From B10-G9 sp963712165 (GTDB taxonomy: Bacteria; Chloroflexota; Anaerolineae; Anaerolineales; UBA11858), in contig CAVQGY010000001.1 of assembly GCA_963712165.1 (NCBI GenBank), positions 186,001-250,000 of the forward strand: a stretch of DNA of 64,000 bases, given 5' to 3'. The translations under genes were made by a program, and so were the position numbers. The notes under the pieces are model-generated. The model saw only the letters and a list, made by a program, of their open reading frames with translations, ran no database searches and was not told where the DNA came from. Of the stretch, positions 23,888 through 32,375 are shown one piece after another (the first letter of the stretch is position 1; the number at the start of each line of letters is the position of its first letter).

Positions 23888-26329
23888 TCAAGAAAAGATC
23901 TTATAGCGTTGGGAAGCACAAAACCAGATGGTCAGCATCGCTTGATGAGCGACCTCGAATGTTTCGGAGGACGCGATTTTAAGAAGAGCCGGAATGAGTT
24001 CTTCTTTACCGGAACGGGAGAGGTGGGCAAGCGCGTTTTGTTTCTCCTCGTACGAGCCTAACTCAAGAGCTTTCAGGAGCAAATCTAAGGCGTTTTCTAC
24101 TGTTAGGGGAGCTAAGTCCTGCTTGGCGGCAAAATCAATCAACCAGGGTGCTTCATGGGGTGGAGGACTGTCTTGGGGAAGGTAAGGTGACCTAGTTTCA
24201 AGAATTTCATAGGTTTGTTGAGCTAGATCCCTGACAACCCATTCTTTTTCATCGATGCGCATTAAATCCAGAATCTCTAAGGCCCAGGGTTCGTTGATCA
24301 AACTTAACCCGTGAACAACAGCATAACGGACAAGCAGGTCGTCCCTGGTCGATCCTTCACGGAGAGCTGGATGGCCTTCGCTGCGATTTTGGGCCAAGGA
24401 TTCAGCAGCAGCTCTCCTTAATAACTCATTTCCATGAAGGAGAGCCTCGGCTATAGCTTCAAGCGATCGTGGAGATCCAATTTTGCCCAGGGCATAACAA
24501 GCAGTAGTTGAAGACGGATGATCGTCATTCAACTGCTTGATGAGGTAGGGTACAGCGGAAAGATCTTGTAATAATCCCAATCCGACAGCAGCTGCTCGCC
24601 TGGTATCCAGTTCGTTCGTTTTTAGCAGGTGGTGGAAAATGGTGTTAATTTGAGGATTACTGGATCTTACAATGGCGCAGACCAGGCGGAGCTTGATCGA
24701 ATAGTAGGGATTGGCGTGAATTTCGCGTGTGATTTGCTTCAGCAAAGCAGTCTCTTCCGGTGAATTTGGATCCAGGTATTCCAGCCAGAGTGATGCCCGA
24801 AGCAGCTTGCCTTTAAGAAGGCCCTTATCTTCAAGCATAGGCTTAAGATAAGGTTTGATATCGTTAAATGCTGAAAAATATCGCATGCATTCATAGAGTT
24901 GACCCCAATCTGGGTTCTCTAAAATACTGAGGATTATTTTTTGATGGGATTTTGCAATGCCTTTTGCCGCGAAATAACCTGCGAAGGTCGGGAGATGAAA
25001 GTAGTAGCGGTTCTCAGGTACGGGCTGGAGAAGATTCGTATCCAAGCCAGATTGGATCGCAGGTTGAAAGGAAACGGAATTGACCGCGGAGGGATTTGTG
25101 TTTGATTTCTTGTATTCGCTTTCGAACCAAGCAGTTAATTCTCTTCTCGTGAAGGTACTGGTATTGCTAACAAGGCAGTAGACCGCTATAAGTTCTAAGG
25201 ATATTAATTCAGTATCGGTTAAGGGTGGAAACCTTTTCAAATAGGCTTCAATCGAGTTAATAGAAGACGGACCATTCAAATCGCCAGCGTAGGCCGCAAA
25301 TGATTTTAGGGCAAACTCAAGTGCGGTTTGATTTTGTCCGCTCGTAACCAGCATGGAATTCATTACAGCGTGGTCTTTCTGATATTCCTGGTCGTCAGAT
25401 AATTGGATTGTTGGCCAGAGCTTGGATAGTTTTGCGAGATAGGCATACTTGTCTTTGCTGCCCAGGGGCGCAATGGAAATGAATTCTAATGGCGCCTGGA
25501 CAAGGTTTCCCAAGCAGGAAGGAGATGCAGTAGCGATGATTTGCAGTCCCGGGATCTGAGATCTGAGCGTGGTGATGAAATTTGCCAATCTGTTAATATC
25601 TTCTAGTGCCAGGTTGTCCATATCATCGATGAAAAGCAGGGAGCGGTCTGATTTGATCGCATTCGTCAAATACTTAGGGAAATTAGGTATGGTCAAGAAG
25701 GCTTTGTTCAATTGGAGGGCTTTCAAAAGCATGCCCAGCATATCCCGGCCAGGAAATTGAGCTAGAAGATGATGAGCTTTTACGTAGAATGGAATCCTTG
25801 ACTCGGGAAGGTCATCGTCATTAGAGGGCTTGATAAGCTCGCCAATGCACTCTGCAATTGCAGTGGTTTTGCCACTTCCCGGGAACCCGATAAAGCACAT
25901 ATTAGAGTTGGTGTGAATCGCGTCAAGGAGGGAAAAAGTGGGACCATTATATTCCGAGTTGAGTTGAGGCAGGAGGGGGTCATAGCCGATCACTTGCTGG
26001 ATCAAGCTGGTGTCAAGGCTTTCCTTGCCTGGGAATAAATAAGGGGGCGGGGCGATACACTTAGCTGGTACGAGGATGCTTTCCAGCGAGAAGTAATCAG
26101 CAAATACGTGCAGGCCCTGCATGTATTTATAAAGAACCTGAATATAATCGGAATCCGATGTTACTGAAAGGCTTTCCCTGAATGTGATAAGCCCTGAGAT
26201 AGTCCGTGAAAAAAAAGAGACCAGGCGTTTTCTGTATACGAGGAATAGGACCAGGAGCAGGACAACAAGAATGATACCTGCCCAGAATGAACTAATATCT
26301 AGATAAAGTTTAGGAAAGAAACGGGTCAT
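23888..26329 (-). CDS. Membrane-anchored STAND/NACHT-like NTPase with HEAT-like repeats
   Basis: An 813-residue protein. A single membrane helix (about 14-32) is followed by an NTPase domain with Walker A IGFPGSGKTTA (about 147-157) and Walker B SLLFIDDMDNLA, as in NACHT/STAND ATPases. A winged-helix-like region follows (about 380-470). The C-terminal third is alpha-helical, with repeats such as DTRRAAAVGLGLLQD, TTACYALGKIGSPRSL and NELLRRAAAESLAQ, typical of HEAT/PBS-lyase repeats. STAND proteins act as ligand-triggered switches. Ligand and output here are unknown. ATG 26329 chosen (GAGTGAG upstream); the 52-residue extension runs into the zinc-ribbon gene. It follows that gene by 16 bases. 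Confidence 0.75.
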   Translation of the reverse strand: MTRFFPKLYLDISSFWAGIILVVLLLVLFLVYRKRLVSFFSRTISGLITFRESLSVTSDSDYIQVLYKYMQGLHVFADYFSLESILVPAKCIAPPPYLFPGKESLDTSLIQQVIGYDPLLPQLNSEYNGPTFSLLDAIHTNSNMCFIGFPGSGKTTAIAECIGELIKPSNDDDLPESRIPFYVKAHHLLAQFPGRDMLGMLLKALQLNKAFLTIPNFPKYLTNAIKSDRSLLFIDDMDNLALEDINRLANFITTLRSQIPGLQIIATASPSCLGNLVQAPLEFISIAPLGSKDKYAYLAKLSKLWPTIQLSDDQEYQKDHAVMNSMLVTSGQNQTALEFALKSFAAYAGDLNGPSSINSIEAYLKRFPPLTDTELISLELIAVYCLVSNTSTFTRRELTAWFESEYKKSNTNPSAVNSVSFQPAIQSGLDTNLLQPVPENRYYFHLPTFAGYFAAKGIAKSHQKIILSILENPDWGQLYECMRYFSAFNDIKPYLKPMLEDKGLLKGKLLRASLWLEYLDPNSPEETALLKQITREIHANPYYSIKLRLVCAIVRSSNPQINTIFHHLLKTNELDTRRAAAVGLGLLQDLSAVPYLIKQLNDDHPSSTTACYALGKIGSPRSLEAIAEALLHGNELLRRAAAESLAQNRSEGHPALREGSTRDDLLVRYAVVHGLSLINEPWALEILDLMRIDEKEWVVRDLAQQTYEILETRSPYLPQDSPPPHEAPWLIDFAAKQDLAPLTVENALDLLLKALELGSYEEKQNALAHLSRSGKEELIPALLKIASSETFEVAHQAMLTIWFCASQRYKIFS

Positions 26330-26345
26330 CTCACTCTTTGTTGGT

Positions 26346-27059
26346 TTAGTAACCTGGATGGAGAATGCGTTTACATGTGGGGCAGAATTCGAGATTTGAT
26401 GGTGATTTTGCCGATTGCTCGATAGCGGATGGAATATTTGATCCGCAAGAGGAACAACTGGCATCGACCATAAGCGCGATTGCAAGTCCCCCGGAACGAC
26501 CTCTAAGGGCTTGATAGACCGGTAGATCGGGCAGGTCCACGCTGGCGATGTAACGCGTTTTCTTAGCGGTAAGTGTAATTATTTCTGCTTCCAATTTAGT
26601 TTTTTCAGCAGTAAGGGATCTGTGTTGGATTTCCCTGTTATGCTTAACCTCGGCAACCCTATTACTGGCTGATTCAAGTTCTGAGCGAGATTGGTCGGAT
26701 TCAAGCATGGCCTCAAGTTGTCTTTCTTCAAGTACTTGAAGGTATTTACCCAACGCGTTTGACTCCAATTGAAGGTCCTCAAGTTCTTTCGGGTTGGTGA
26801 TAGCTCCCCCATATAGCTTTTTTTGGTTCTGTTCTATTTTTATGTTTTGGAGAGAAACATCGTGCTCCGCATTCTTCAAAAAAGCAGATTTTTCCGTATG
26901 GATCATTTCCAGTTCCTTGTAGATTTCCATTGCTTCGTCAAGTAGAGAACTGTCCTGGAGAATGAGATCGATCTCATGGATACGCTTCTCCGCCTGATCC
27001 AGGCTTGTATCCAGCTCTTGAAGTATGAATAGTGATTGTGCTCGGCTCATATGCGGCAT
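26346..27059 (-). CDS. Coiled-coil protein with C-terminal C4 zinc ribbon
   Basis: A 237-residue protein: residues 10-175 are long charged coiled coil containing the family signature KLYGGAITNPKELEDLQ, and the C-terminus is a four-Cys zinc ribbon (CSSCGS ... CPTCKRIL). This is a widespread bacterial family (COG1579) of uncertain role, suggested to bind nucleic acid or act as a scaffold. Start is 27059, or 27050 (MSRAQSL); neither has a good ribosome site. It sits upstream of the NTPase gene on the same strand. Confidence 0.8.
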   Translation of the reverse strand: MPHMSRAQSLFILQELDTSLDQAEKRIHEIDLILQDSSLLDEAMEIYKELEMIHTEKSAFLKNAEHDVSLQNIKIEQNQKKLYGGAITNPKELEDLQLESNALGKYLQVLEERQLEAMLESDQSRSELESASNRVAEVKHNREIQHRSLTAEKTKLEAEIITLTAKKTRYIASVDLPDLPVYQALRGRSGGLAIALMVDASCSSCGSNIPSAIEQSAKSPSNLEFCPTCKRILHPGY

Positions 27060-27146
27060 TCGCGATATCGTTGATGTATGAAGTGATTATAGATGTGTAA
27101 ACCCATGTAATCAAGGGGCAGATTTAAAAGCTGATAAAATAAAATC

Positions 27147-28679
27147 ATGTCTGAAAAAAGATTTCTACTGGTCCTTGGCTTGGTTAGCATCGTATTGATT
27201 TCGCTTCCTTATCTCATAGGATTTCAGACTGGAAATTCCTCCAATAGCTTCGGGGGATTTTTAATGAATCCAATAGATGGACATTCCTATCTGGCAAAGA
27301 TGCAGCAGGGTTATCGGGGTGACTGGAAGTTTGTCCTTCCTTACACTTCAGAGCCGGGTGAAGGCGCGTACCTGTTCTTGTTCTACCTGATTTTGGGGAA
27401 GATCGGCCGCCTCATGCAAATTCCTTTGATCTTTGTCTTTCATGGGGCCAGAGTGCTTTCAGCTGCCTGGCTGATATTTGTCATCTACCAATTGATTTTG
27501 GCTGTTTTCAAAGATAAGAATGCCATCAAGGCAGGGCTTGTCCTGGCTGTGTTTGGTTCTGGAATGGGATGGTTGGCTATCCTGACGGGAGCTTTTACTT
27601 CTGATTTTTGGGTTGCGGAAGCATATCCTTTCCTATCGATGTACACTAATCCTCATTTCAGCTTGGGACTAGGAATTATGATCTGGGCTTTGCTTCCAAA
27701 TCAGCGAGACAGGCTTATCGAAAACTTAATATCAGGAGCGCTGTTGGGATTGATCCAGCCCTTTGCGGTTGTCATCCTGTCTTTGATCAAGTTGATCAGG
27801 GCAGGAATGAAAATCCTTGAGGACAAGATCGGGATTAAGGCTTGGATAATATCAGGCTGGTTTTGGGCAAATATCGGATTCTGCCTGACCGGAGGCTTGG
27901 TCATCATCTATCAGTATTGGGCAATCCAAACCGACCCCATTTTATCCCAGTGGCATCAACAAAACATTACTACGAAACCTAATGTCTTAGACCTGGTGGT
28001 TTCTCTCTCGCCGTGTTTGATCCTCGCCCTGGTGGGTGCTCGAAGAGCCTGGAGAAATGAGACTGGAAGGATACTTCTTCTTTGGGCATGTATCAGTTTG
28101 GCGCTGCTATTCTTTCCGTGGAGTTTGCAAAGGAGATTCTTAACAGGGATATATTTGCCTTTAGCAATTATCAGCATATTTGGCCTGCAGGTATTACATG
28201 AAAAAACATCCATGGAGTTCCGCCATTGGTATGTGGGGGTCTTGTTTTTAGCTTTGCCTACCAATCTGGTGGTTATCGCATCTGGTATCCAGGCTATAAC
28301 TAAACTAGACTCAAACATATATCTTGATCAAGGCCTGATAGAGGGAATGCAGTGGTTAGAGAATCACGCAGAACTGGATGCTTTAATACTTACAGATGAG
28401 CAGGATGGTTTATATATTCCATCATATACTGGCCGGCGAGTGATCTATGGTCACCCGTTTGAAACGGTTTTTGCTGCAGAGGAGAAAACCTTGGTGGAAG
28501 AGCTATATGGGGGAGAAAGAGATGCGGCTTTCATCCGGGAAATCCTCGATTCGCGAGACGTTGATTATGTCATCTTCAACGGATATGATCAGAACGGTTT
28601 CGGTGATTGGCTCTCTGAGCATTGGGACCTTCAATTCCAAACAGGAGCCGTAAATATTTTCGCCAGGCAGGATGAATGA
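27147..28679 (+). CDS. Multi-pass membrane glycosyltransferase-like protein (copy A of tandem pair)
   Basis: A 510-residue protein with about ten membrane segments and a soluble tail. The motif PIDGHSYLAKMQQGYRGDW after the first helix has the GT-C-like acidic loop; further landmarks are FGSGMGWLAIL and the Leu-rich segments. The tail (ILTDEQDGLYIPSYTGRRV, VDYVIFNGYDQ) resembles tails of Dol-P-mannose-like glycosyltransferases. Clearly related to the protein at 30789. Likely transfers a sugar outside the membrane from a lipid-linked donor; substrate unknown. Its stop overlaps the next start (ATGA). Confidence 0.65.
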   Translation: MSEKRFLLVLGLVSIVLISLPYLIGFQTGNSSNSFGGFLMNPIDGHSYLAKMQQGYRGDWKFVLPYTSEPGEGAYLFLFYLILGKIGRLMQIPLIFVFHGARVLSAAWLIFVIYQLILAVFKDKNAIKAGLVLAVFGSGMGWLAILTGAFTSDFWVAEAYPFLSMYTNPHFSLGLGIMIWALLPNQRDRLIENLISGALLGLIQPFAVVILSLIKLIRAGMKILEDKIGIKAWIISGWFWANIGFCLTGGLVIIYQYWAIQTDPILSQWHQQNITTKPNVLDLVVSLSPCLILALVGARRAWRNETGRILLLWACISLALLFFPWSLQRRFLTGIYLPLAIISIFGLQVLHEKTSMEFRHWYVGVLFLALPTNLVVIASGIQAITKLDSNIYLDQGLIEGMQWLENHAELDALILTDEQDGLYIPSYTGRRVIYGHPFETVFAAEEKTLVEELYGGERDAAFIREILDSRDVDYVIFNGYDQNGFGDWLSEHWDLQFQTGAVNIFARQDE

Positions 28680-30808
28680 AAACAGATCAGCGCTTTCAGA
28701 AAGAACAGGTCTTAGCTTTCATGAGAAATATAGCGAGAAAAGCCTTATTGTTGATTCCTGCCCTGATCTACCTGCCAACCTTTGGGGGCAATGCTGCAGT
28801 TCCTCCTGGAGAATCTGTATACTCTGATTTGTTAATAACCCATTATCCGTATCTCCTTTACCTGCGGGAATCTCTTATCACCAATCAACAAATCCCATTA
28901 TGGTCAACTCTGATCCAGTCTGGAGCCCCCTTTGCAGCCAATCCCCTGGCGGGTGTTTTTTATCTGCCCGGATGGATAGGGATGGTTTTTCCCCTTCCGG
29001 CTGGATTAAGCCTGGTTTTGGCACTACATATGGTTTTCGGTACTTTTGGGATGTACAAATTCTTGCGCCACAAAAAGACAGATGAGATTGGCAGTCTTCT
29101 GGGAGCATTGGGTTTTGGACTAATGCCGAAACTGGCAGCCCATTTTGGAGCAGGGCATGTGACCCTTATCTATGCCATTTCTTGGACACCCTGGCTGCTG
29201 TATTGCAGCGAAAGGGATCGGCGAGGATGGATAACGGGAGTTGTGGCTGGTTTATTATTTTTAGCTGATCCCCGCTGGGCAGTTTATGGGGGCATGTTAT
29301 GGGTTTCATATAAATTTGCGTATAGGCAATTACAAGCCAGGGAAAGGGTTCTATATTATCTGAAATCATCCTTGATCGCCTTTCTGATCAGTGCTCCCTT
29401 ACTGCTGCCGTTAATGGAATATCTTCGACATGCTACTCGAGCAAATCTTGAAATGGAAGACATCTTCTATGGAAGTCTCCCTGTTTCGAACTTGATCGGT
29501 TTGATCATCCCGGGCAGCGGCGGCAATATTGAATGGTATCTATATGCCGGGGGAGTCTTATTGGCCCTAATCATTTCCCAATTTTTCAATAAGGATTTGC
29601 GAAAGAGGAATCGGTTCTGGGTACTATGGACAGGAATCAGCCTGTTATTGGCTTTGGGCTCCTGGGGAGTCAAGGCTGATTGGGTGAGCAGCATTCCTCT
29701 GTTGAACATACTGAGAGTACCTGCCAGAAGCTTGTTTTTGACTGGGATATGTTTGGCGGTCATCGGGGGGACTTCCTTGGAGTCAATCCTAAATGGCTTT
29801 GAGGATCCAAAAAAACGTAGAATCTTATTTGGCATTTGTGTTGCAGGTATCTTCACATTGTTGGGCTTGGCTGTTTTAAAACTTTCTCAGTCTGCAATGA
29901 TCTTCTGGGGATTTGCCTTCTTTACCGCTGCTGGATTACTTTTATTGGTAAATTCAGGGAAGGCAAAAATTCCGCTCCTTGGTTGGATCATATTAGGGGT
30001 TCTTGTTGTGGATTTGCTGGGCGCTGGATATACCTCCTACCACATCCAGTCCAGTGAAGCCAGAGAGCCTAACCCAGCTCAAACCTATCTGATCGAGGAT
30101 GATGGAAATTTCAGAATATATTCACCGTCGTATAGTGTGCAGCAATACCTGGCTGCTGAATATCAGCTTGAATTAGCTGATGGGGTTGACCCCATGCAGA
30201 TTGCGAAGTATGTGGAATTCTCAGAAAAAGCAACTGGTGTTTACGGAGATGGTTATTCAGTTACGATACCTGCTTTTAAAACGGGCAATCCATCCCTGGA
30301 TAATATCAATGCCATCCCAAATAGCATGTTATTGGGTTTGCTGAATGTCAAGTATGTCATTTCAGAATTCGCGATAGATGCGCCAGGATTGACTCTGTTA
30401 TCAAATGATCTGGAACCTTTTTTATACCTGAATGAAAGGATGATGCCTAGAGCCTGGATAGAGGAATTGGGAGAGAAACAGGGTGATCTCGATCTGGTCA
30501 GTGAGAGAGATGTCCGAATACTTGAGAAATCTGCCAATAAAATCATCTTAGAAGCTGCTGGTCCAGGGGTGCTTGTCACATCTGAGGTCGATTATCCAGG
30601 CTGGAGGGTTTATGTTGACGGGAAACGAGAAGAGCTAATATCCGCCTATGGAGTATTAAGAAGTGTAGAGCTAAGTGCAGGAAATCATCAGGTAGTATTT
30701 AGATTCCATCCAGTCTCAGTATATGCCGGCTTGATCCTTGCTGGTATCGGCTGGTCCATCATTGTGTATCAATTTCTCAGGAACAGATTTGAAGAATTAT
30801 CTGATTAA
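28676..30808 (+). CDS. YfhO-like multi-pass membrane protein (copy B of tandem pair)
   Basis: A 710-residue protein with about twelve membrane helices. The first outer loop has SDLLITHYPYLLYLRESL and IPLWSTLIQSGAPFAANP, the hallmark of the YfhO family (GT-C superfamily). After the last inner helix comes a soluble domain ending in the typical VTSEVDYPGWRVYVDGK segment and a final helix. In Bacillus, YfhO is implicated in glycosylating lipoteichoic acid. The ATG overlaps the previous stop by 4 bases, so the pair is translationally coupled. Confidence 0.72.
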   Translation: MKTDQRFQKEQVLAFMRNIARKALLLIPALIYLPTFGGNAAVPPGESVYSDLLITHYPYLLYLRESLITNQQIPLWSTLIQSGAPFAANPLAGVFYLPGWIGMVFPLPAGLSLVLALHMVFGTFGMYKFLRHKKTDEIGSLLGALGFGLMPKLAAHFGAGHVTLIYAISWTPWLLYCSERDRRGWITGVVAGLLFLADPRWAVYGGMLWVSYKFAYRQLQARERVLYYLKSSLIAFLISAPLLLPLMEYLRHATRANLEMEDIFYGSLPVSNLIGLIIPGSGGNIEWYLYAGGVLLALIISQFFNKDLRKRNRFWVLWTGISLLLALGSWGVKADWVSSIPLLNILRVPARSLFLTGICLAVIGGTSLESILNGFEDPKKRRILFGICVAGIFTLLGLAVLKLSQSAMIFWGFAFFTAAGLLLLVNSGKAKIPLLGWIILGVLVVDLLGAGYTSYHIQSSEAREPNPAQTYLIEDDGNFRIYSPSYSVQQYLAAEYQLELADGVDPMQIAKYVEFSEKATGVYGDGYSVTIPAFKTGNPSLDNINAIPNSMLLGLLNVKYVISEFAIDAPGLTLLSNDLEPFLYLNERMMPRAWIEELGEKQGDLDLVSERDVRILEKSANKIILEAAGPGVLVTSEVDYPGWRVYVDGKREELISAYGVLRSVELSAGNHQVVFRFHPVSVYAGLILAGIGWSIIVYQFLRNRFEELSD

Positions 30809-32363
30809 ACGGAAGTGGATCATCCTGGTTGGGGTCCTGGTTATGGTGGCGACATCTGTTCCCTACCTGCTAGGATATGCTAGCCAGGGAGAAGAGTGGC
30901 ATTTCACCGGGTTCCTGATCGGGGTTGAAGACGGAAACTCGTATATAGCGAAAATGTTAACCGGGGCAGTTGGGAATTGGTTGTTCCGATCCCCATACAG
31001 TTCGGAATCCCAAACGGGGGTTTTGGCATTTTTGCCCTATCTGCTTCTGGGAAAGTTGACTGCCGGATCTGCCCAACACGAACAGCTGGTGGTTTTGTTC
31101 CATCTCTTCAGGTTTTTTGGGGGCATTCTAGTTACCTTGGCTATTGATGACTTCCTGTCCCTATTCATCATCAACGAAAGCCAGCGTCGTTGGGCTTTGG
31201 TTGTTATCCTGCTCGGGGGTGGAATGGGATGGATTGTGGCGGTTTTGGAATCGAAGAATTTTCTAGGGTCCATTCCGCTGGATTTTTTATCACCAGAGGG
31301 ATTTGGATTTTTGGGTTTATTTGGGCTGCCTCATTTAGCTGTAGCCAGGGCGTTTTTGTTTTGGGGGGCAGCGTCTTATCTCGGCAAGGGGTCCAGCGTC
31401 AGGGCAGGTATCTATTGGTTGATAATGGGATTATTCCAGCCGATGTATGGCATTGTTATTTGGGTTGTGATTGGGCTGCATACCCTGGCAGTCATCCTTC
31501 TGGATAGGGTCAGGAATCGAAACCTGGATTGGGCTTTCAGTTCCTCCCACTTGAAAAAAGCGCTGATCGCTGGAGCGGTCTCATGCCCGCTCATTCTTTA
31601 TACAACTTGGTCATTTCTTAGTGATCCCTATTTGATCGCTTGGACAGCTCAAAATTATTTACCATCTCCTCACTGGTTTCATTACCTGATCGCTTATGGC
31701 ATGATCTTGCCTTTTTCTATCTGGGGAGCCCTAAAATGGATCAGGATCAAGACAAAAGAAGGCTTATTCCTGGCATGCTGGATGATGGCATTTCCGTTCT
31801 TGGTTAGCGCACCAGTAACAACTCAGCGAAGGCTTGCAGAAGGGATCTGGGTGATTTTGATCGCAGCTGCGTTTGGAAATCTGAGCGGCAAAGAAAGAAT
31901 ACCGATCTCTGCCAAGATAATCACAGGATTATTATTTCCAACTACTTTTATCCTCTTGTGGGGTGCTTCAAGCAGGGCTGCCCATCCATCAGCCCCCATC
32001 TTCATTCCCAGTCAACAGGTTGAATCCTATCTGGCACTTCGGGATATTGCACCCCCGAATTCTATCGTCCTCTCATCTTTTGAGGTGGGGAACAGCTTAC
32101 CAGCCTGGGTGCCAGTAAGAGTTGTTCAGGGACATGGACCGGAAACGGTGAACCTGGAAGAATGGCAGCTCAAGATAGATGAATATTTTATGGAGAATCA
32201 AGCTAGAGCCCAATGTGGAGATTTCTTCAAAGAAACCAGTATTGATTACCTTTTTTGGGGACCTGGAGAAGCGGAGCAGTGGAATTGGGACCCTGGGCTC
32301 AAGTTGTGCTTGAGGCAAGTATATAATTCAAATGGTTATCGGATATATCTAATCAATGAGTAG
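30789..32363 (+). CDS. Multi-pass membrane glycosyltransferase-like protein (copy A' of tandem pair)
   Basis: A 524-residue paralogue of the protein at 27147: compare VEDGNSYIAKMLTGAVGNW with its PIDGHSYLAKMQQGYRGDW, and GGGMGWIVAVL with GSGMGWLAIL. About ten membrane segments and a short soluble tail (IDYLFWGPGEAEQW). The start is placed at TTG 30789, which has AGGA six bases upstream and overlaps the preceding gene by 20 bases. Function as for copy A. Confidence 0.65.
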   Translation: MKNYLIKRKWIILVGVLVMVATSVPYLLGYASQGEEWHFTGFLIGVEDGNSYIAKMLTGAVGNWLFRSPYSSESQTGVLAFLPYLLLGKLTAGSAQHEQLVVLFHLFRFFGGILVTLAIDDFLSLFIINESQRRWALVVILLGGGMGWIVAVLESKNFLGSIPLDFLSPEGFGFLGLFGLPHLAVARAFLFWGAASYLGKGSSVRAGIYWLIMGLFQPMYGIVIWVVIGLHTLAVILLDRVRNRNLDWAFSSSHLKKALIAGAVSCPLILYTTWSFLSDPYLIAWTAQNYLPSPHWFHYLIAYGMILPFSIWGALKWIRIKTKEGLFLACWMMAFPFLVSAPVTTQRRLAEGIWVILIAAAFGNLSGKERIPISAKIITGLLFPTTFILLWGASSRAAHPSAPIFIPSQQVESYLALRDIAPPNSIVLSSFEVGNSLPAWVPVRVVQGHGPETVNLEEWQLKIDEYFMENQARAQCGDFFKETSIDYLFWGPGEAEQWNWDPGLKLCLRQVYNSNGYRIYLINE

Positions 32364-32375
32364 GCAAAGATCTAT

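Noticed and set aside
26330..26485. N-terminal extension of the STAND-like NTPase
   Set aside because: It overlaps the zinc-ribbon gene in another frame and lacks a ribosome site; the ATG at 26329 starts just before a membrane helix.
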